A stretch of 64,000 bases of DNA from Nautilus pompilius. Its lineage: Eukaryota; Mollusca; Cephalopoda; Nautilida; Nautilidae. How positions within the stretch are numbered: position 1 is the first letter of the stretch; every line of letters begins with the position of its first letter. Location: positions 806,001 to 870,000 of the forward strand of contig JACATO010000334.1 of NCBI GenBank assembly GCA_018389105.1, written 5' to 3'. Shown here one piece after another: positions 61,657 through 64,000 of the stretch. The notes beneath the pieces were generated by a model. That model was given only the letters and a program-made list of their open reading frames with translations. It did not search any database and was not told the origin of the DNA. Made by a program: the position numbers and the translations under genes.

Positions 61657-62026
61657 CCTGACCAGTCGCGGCGATTTGTGCAGCATCGCAAGATGGAGGT
61701 ACAAATCCTTTTCGTCGCCATTACTCTAACTGTCGCTCGTTTGTTGTTGTTGCTGTTGTTGTTGTTGTTGTTGTTGTTTTTTGTTTTTCTTACCTATTGG
61801 GTCGACTGACGTCACAACAAAGAACGATAAGTCATGGAAGTTTCAGTAACTGGAATCTGACCAGTTGCGGCGATTTGTGCAGCATCACAAGATGGAAGTA
61901 CAAATCCTTTTCGTCGCCATTACTCTGTCGCTCGTTTGTTGTTGTTGTGTTTTTTGTTTTTCTCACCTATTGGGTCGACTGACGTCACAACAAAGAACGA
62001 TAAGTCATGGAAGTTTCAGTAACTGT
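61657..62026 (+). repeat. Two-copy tandem duplication, about 190 and 170 bp
   Basis: Copy 1 (61657-61851) and copy 2 (61857-62026) share CTGACCAGTYGCGGCGATTT, then ACAAATCCTTTTCGTCGCCA, a (GTT)n tract, TTGGGTCGACTGACGTCACA and AAGTTTCAGTAACTG. They differ mostly by (GTT)n length and a few substitutions, so the duplication is recent. Each copy carries a perfect TGACGTCA (61807 and 61980). Confidence 0.95.
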
Positions 62027-62299
62027 CGAAGTTGAAGAAAAACAGTAAAAGTAAAGGTTTTACAAATTGTTGCAGGCCATGTTTATTTTAAATATATTTT
62101 TCTTCTGTAGCTGGAAAATGTCGAATTTATTATCTCATGATATATTAAGTTCTTTAGTTAAACTAAAGAAATTTTAAATTAAAATATAATTTGTTTTCTC
62201 ATGTCTATAGAAAACCAGTCAATTTATTAGACTGAGACAACAGAGTAGTAGGGAATAGGTTTCGATCTAAGAAGAACTGATCCCATCGCGTGGGTGAAA

Positions 62300-62850
62300 G
62301 CGCGTGAGCTCCCGAAGATGTCCCGGCTCTGCTTCTGGCGAAATTTGGCACGGTACTTGTAGACTTAATTACCCGGCTTTGTCAATTCTGTCTGGGAAGA
62401 GAAGCGAGGGTGGGGGGGGGGGAGAATTATTGTTCGGAAAGCTATTCCGAGGAGGATCACGGGTGGTATTAACGTTCGTACGTGGAGGGTAACCATTCCT
62501 GTGCAAAGACCGGCCCGGGAAAATGCCGTTTTGCCCCAGCGTCCAGGCCTGAAGGCCACACCATTGACTTTTGTACGGAGAACACTGGGAAAGCGGAGGG
62601 CAGTAAGACGACAGAGGTATCCAACCTCGTCGCTTGAAGCTGCGCCGTCGGCGAGAACCAAGAAGGGCAGCGGCCCGGTCCAGGCGCGAGTCAGGTTGCG
62701 AAAGCGACGGGCGGCGACCAAATGTGCCGAGGGTACTGAGGTAGCGAGCGCCAGGCCTGCTATAGAGCAAAAGAGAGGAACCCCCCCCCAATCCCACTTG
62801 CAGCATGTGACAGCGGAAGAGACAACCACTTCTCCAAAATAGAAAGCGAA
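62300..62850 (+). other. GC-rich segment, possible LINE ORF1 tail
   Basis: A plus-strand ORF (62501-62842, open further upstream) encodes a strongly basic, low-complexity protein rich in Arg, Lys and Ala (RRTLGKRRAVRRQRY, RLRKRRAATK). It lies directly upstream of the LINE endonuclease on the same strand, where ORF1 would be expected. There is no recognisable zinc knuckle, so this is positional inference only. The antisense strand is also open (63049-62369). Confidence 0.25.
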
Positions 62851-63409
62851 GGGCAAGGGAAGGAAGTCGAGTTAGCGAGCTGTTCCATCCTGTACGAAAG
62901 GAGAGAAACTGAGCAGCCCGAGGTACCCCTCCACCTCGCCATGGTAATATGCAGGTGTAAAATGCTTCACCTCTATCAGTCCATAAAAACAATGCGGTAG
63001 CTATGTCGCCTGGAGACAATGACGTGTCCGCGTCTGGTGAGTTGGCCATTGGAGCAGGAGCTTAGGCTGATAAGCAGTTTGGTTTTGGTTTTTGAGATAA
63101 TGGATAAAACGATGAAATTTCTTTCCCTTTATTGTCAGAAGGACCAAATTTAAATCACATTTGATACCCTTTAAGGTATTCTAGTTAAAACCAACACAGA
63201 TGTCTCCTGTTAGCGGGAGCTACACCTTAATAGCTGAGCAGAAGTGGGCTCTAAACTCGCCGAGTATAATGGACAGAAGCTCTGTAGTTCAGATCCCATG
63301 AGTTCTAGTCGCTCTGTTTTAATCAAGGTTAAAGATCAACTTAGCACACTCTTACAGAGATAATATCTAACACTTGATCCTAGCTAGCATTAACCTGGGA
63401 GACCAAACA

Positions 63410-64000
63410 TAGGCATTGATGGCTTTTGATATATGCTCCCAACATTTAGAGGGAGCGTACCGAGTTCTTTCATGGCCATAAATTGGCATTAAAGGAGGAA
63501 CTTACATTCTTCGATGCAGATGCAGTTTATGTGAAAGGTGACTTCAACTGCATCCCAGACGAAGAATTAGATAAATAGCCAGGGACTGGAAACCAACCAT
63601 AGGGGGCATCTATGCAGAGCTCCACAGCTGCGAATCTCTTGTGCTCACAGCTCGGCCTGATAGATGCATTTAGAACTAAATACCCAGATATTAGTTTGTA
63701 CACTCATTACTGTAACAGGCATAGCGTAGCTAGTTGTGCGTTAGCTCCAAACTATCGACGATCCTGCAGGATATCGCACACGACGTGACTTCCTTGAGCG
63801 ATCACTCCCAAGTTAGGGCTAGCTTTTCAGTCAGGGCAGCAACTAGGGGGACCCGGAACTTGGAAACTCAACGAGTCACTGGGAATACTGTAGCCTTAGG
63901 CCCCTAACTTAGATAAGTAGGATCTGTCATTAAAATAGTGTTAACGGAGTTAACTAGCTCAAACGCAGAAGGCGCTAGCGGATTAGAGAAGACAAGGGCA
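63410..64000 (+). mobile_element. LINE ORF2 apurinic endonuclease fragment, truncated by window edge
   Basis: Plus-strand fragments read IYAPN (about 63430), TFFDADAVYVKGDFNCIPDE (about 63508-63567), LGLIDAFRTKYPDISLYTHY (about 63650-63710) and SDHSQVRASFS (63803 on), followed by WKLNESL in another frame. These are the catalytic GDFN and SDH blocks of the APE-type endonuclease of non-LTR retrotransposons. The GxWKLN end suggests the L1/Tx1 group (inference). Stops and frameshifts show decay. The reverse transcriptase would lie beyond 64000. Confidence 0.8.

Noticed and set aside
62369-63049. 226-codon minus-strand ORF
   Set aside because: Longest ORF in the window, but it lies in GC-rich DNA, is opposite an equally open basic plus-strand frame next to a LINE, and has no recognisable domain.

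Overview
This is eukaryotic nuclear DNA, most likely from an invertebrate and plausibly a mollusc or other lophotrochozoan. The guess rests on long GT-AG introns, AT-rich introns, dense (TC)n, (ATT)n and (TGAT)n microsatellites, and several old DNA-transposon and LINE relics. Species is not determinable from the sequence alone. There are no operons, ribosome-binding sites, rRNA genes or CRISPR arrays.

The main gene lies on the plus strand between about 16.0 and 47.2 kb: a 12-coding-exon SLC7-family amino acid transporter, closest in motifs to b(0,+)AT (SLC7A9). All splice junctions read cleanly and would give 491 residues, except that coding exon 10 is one base short (149 instead of 150). As written, the frame stops at 44325-44327 after 361 codons. 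Everything downstream is conserved in the shifted frame, so this is either an assembly indel or a recent null allele.

A second SLC7-like locus lies tail-to-tail on the minus strand (about 56.9 down to 51.5 kb). Six exon remnants are in family order at the same intron positions. It has a GC donor after exon 5, an out-of-phase exon 10, a 4-bp tandem duplication in exon 11, and several exons I could not find. It looks like a decayed unprocessed paralogue.

The rest is mobile-element and repeat territory. Intron 1 (12.9 kb) holds a hAT fragment (17.8-18.2 kb) and a 3.1-kb composite (22.17-25.27 kb) with inverted ends, a Tc1-like transposase and a FLYWCH/MULE transposase. It also holds a GC-rich island with an unrecognised ORF (27.0-27.9 kb) and a minisatellite of TGACGTCA (CRE-type) units. 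That minisatellite is an inverted copy of a similar array upstream of exon 1 (14.9 kb). Intron 4 carries a Tc1/mariner relic (33.8-34.9 kb), and intron 7 a GTF2IRD2-like hAT pseudogene (40.1-42.3 kb). Downstream are a pogo/Tigger-like relic (60.3-60.9 kb), a 2-copy tandem duplication (61.7-62.0 kb) and the endonuclease part of a LINE running off the right edge (63.4-64.0 kb). The first 16 kb has no gene I can support, only microsatellites, a tRNA-like SINE head and promoter-like motifs.
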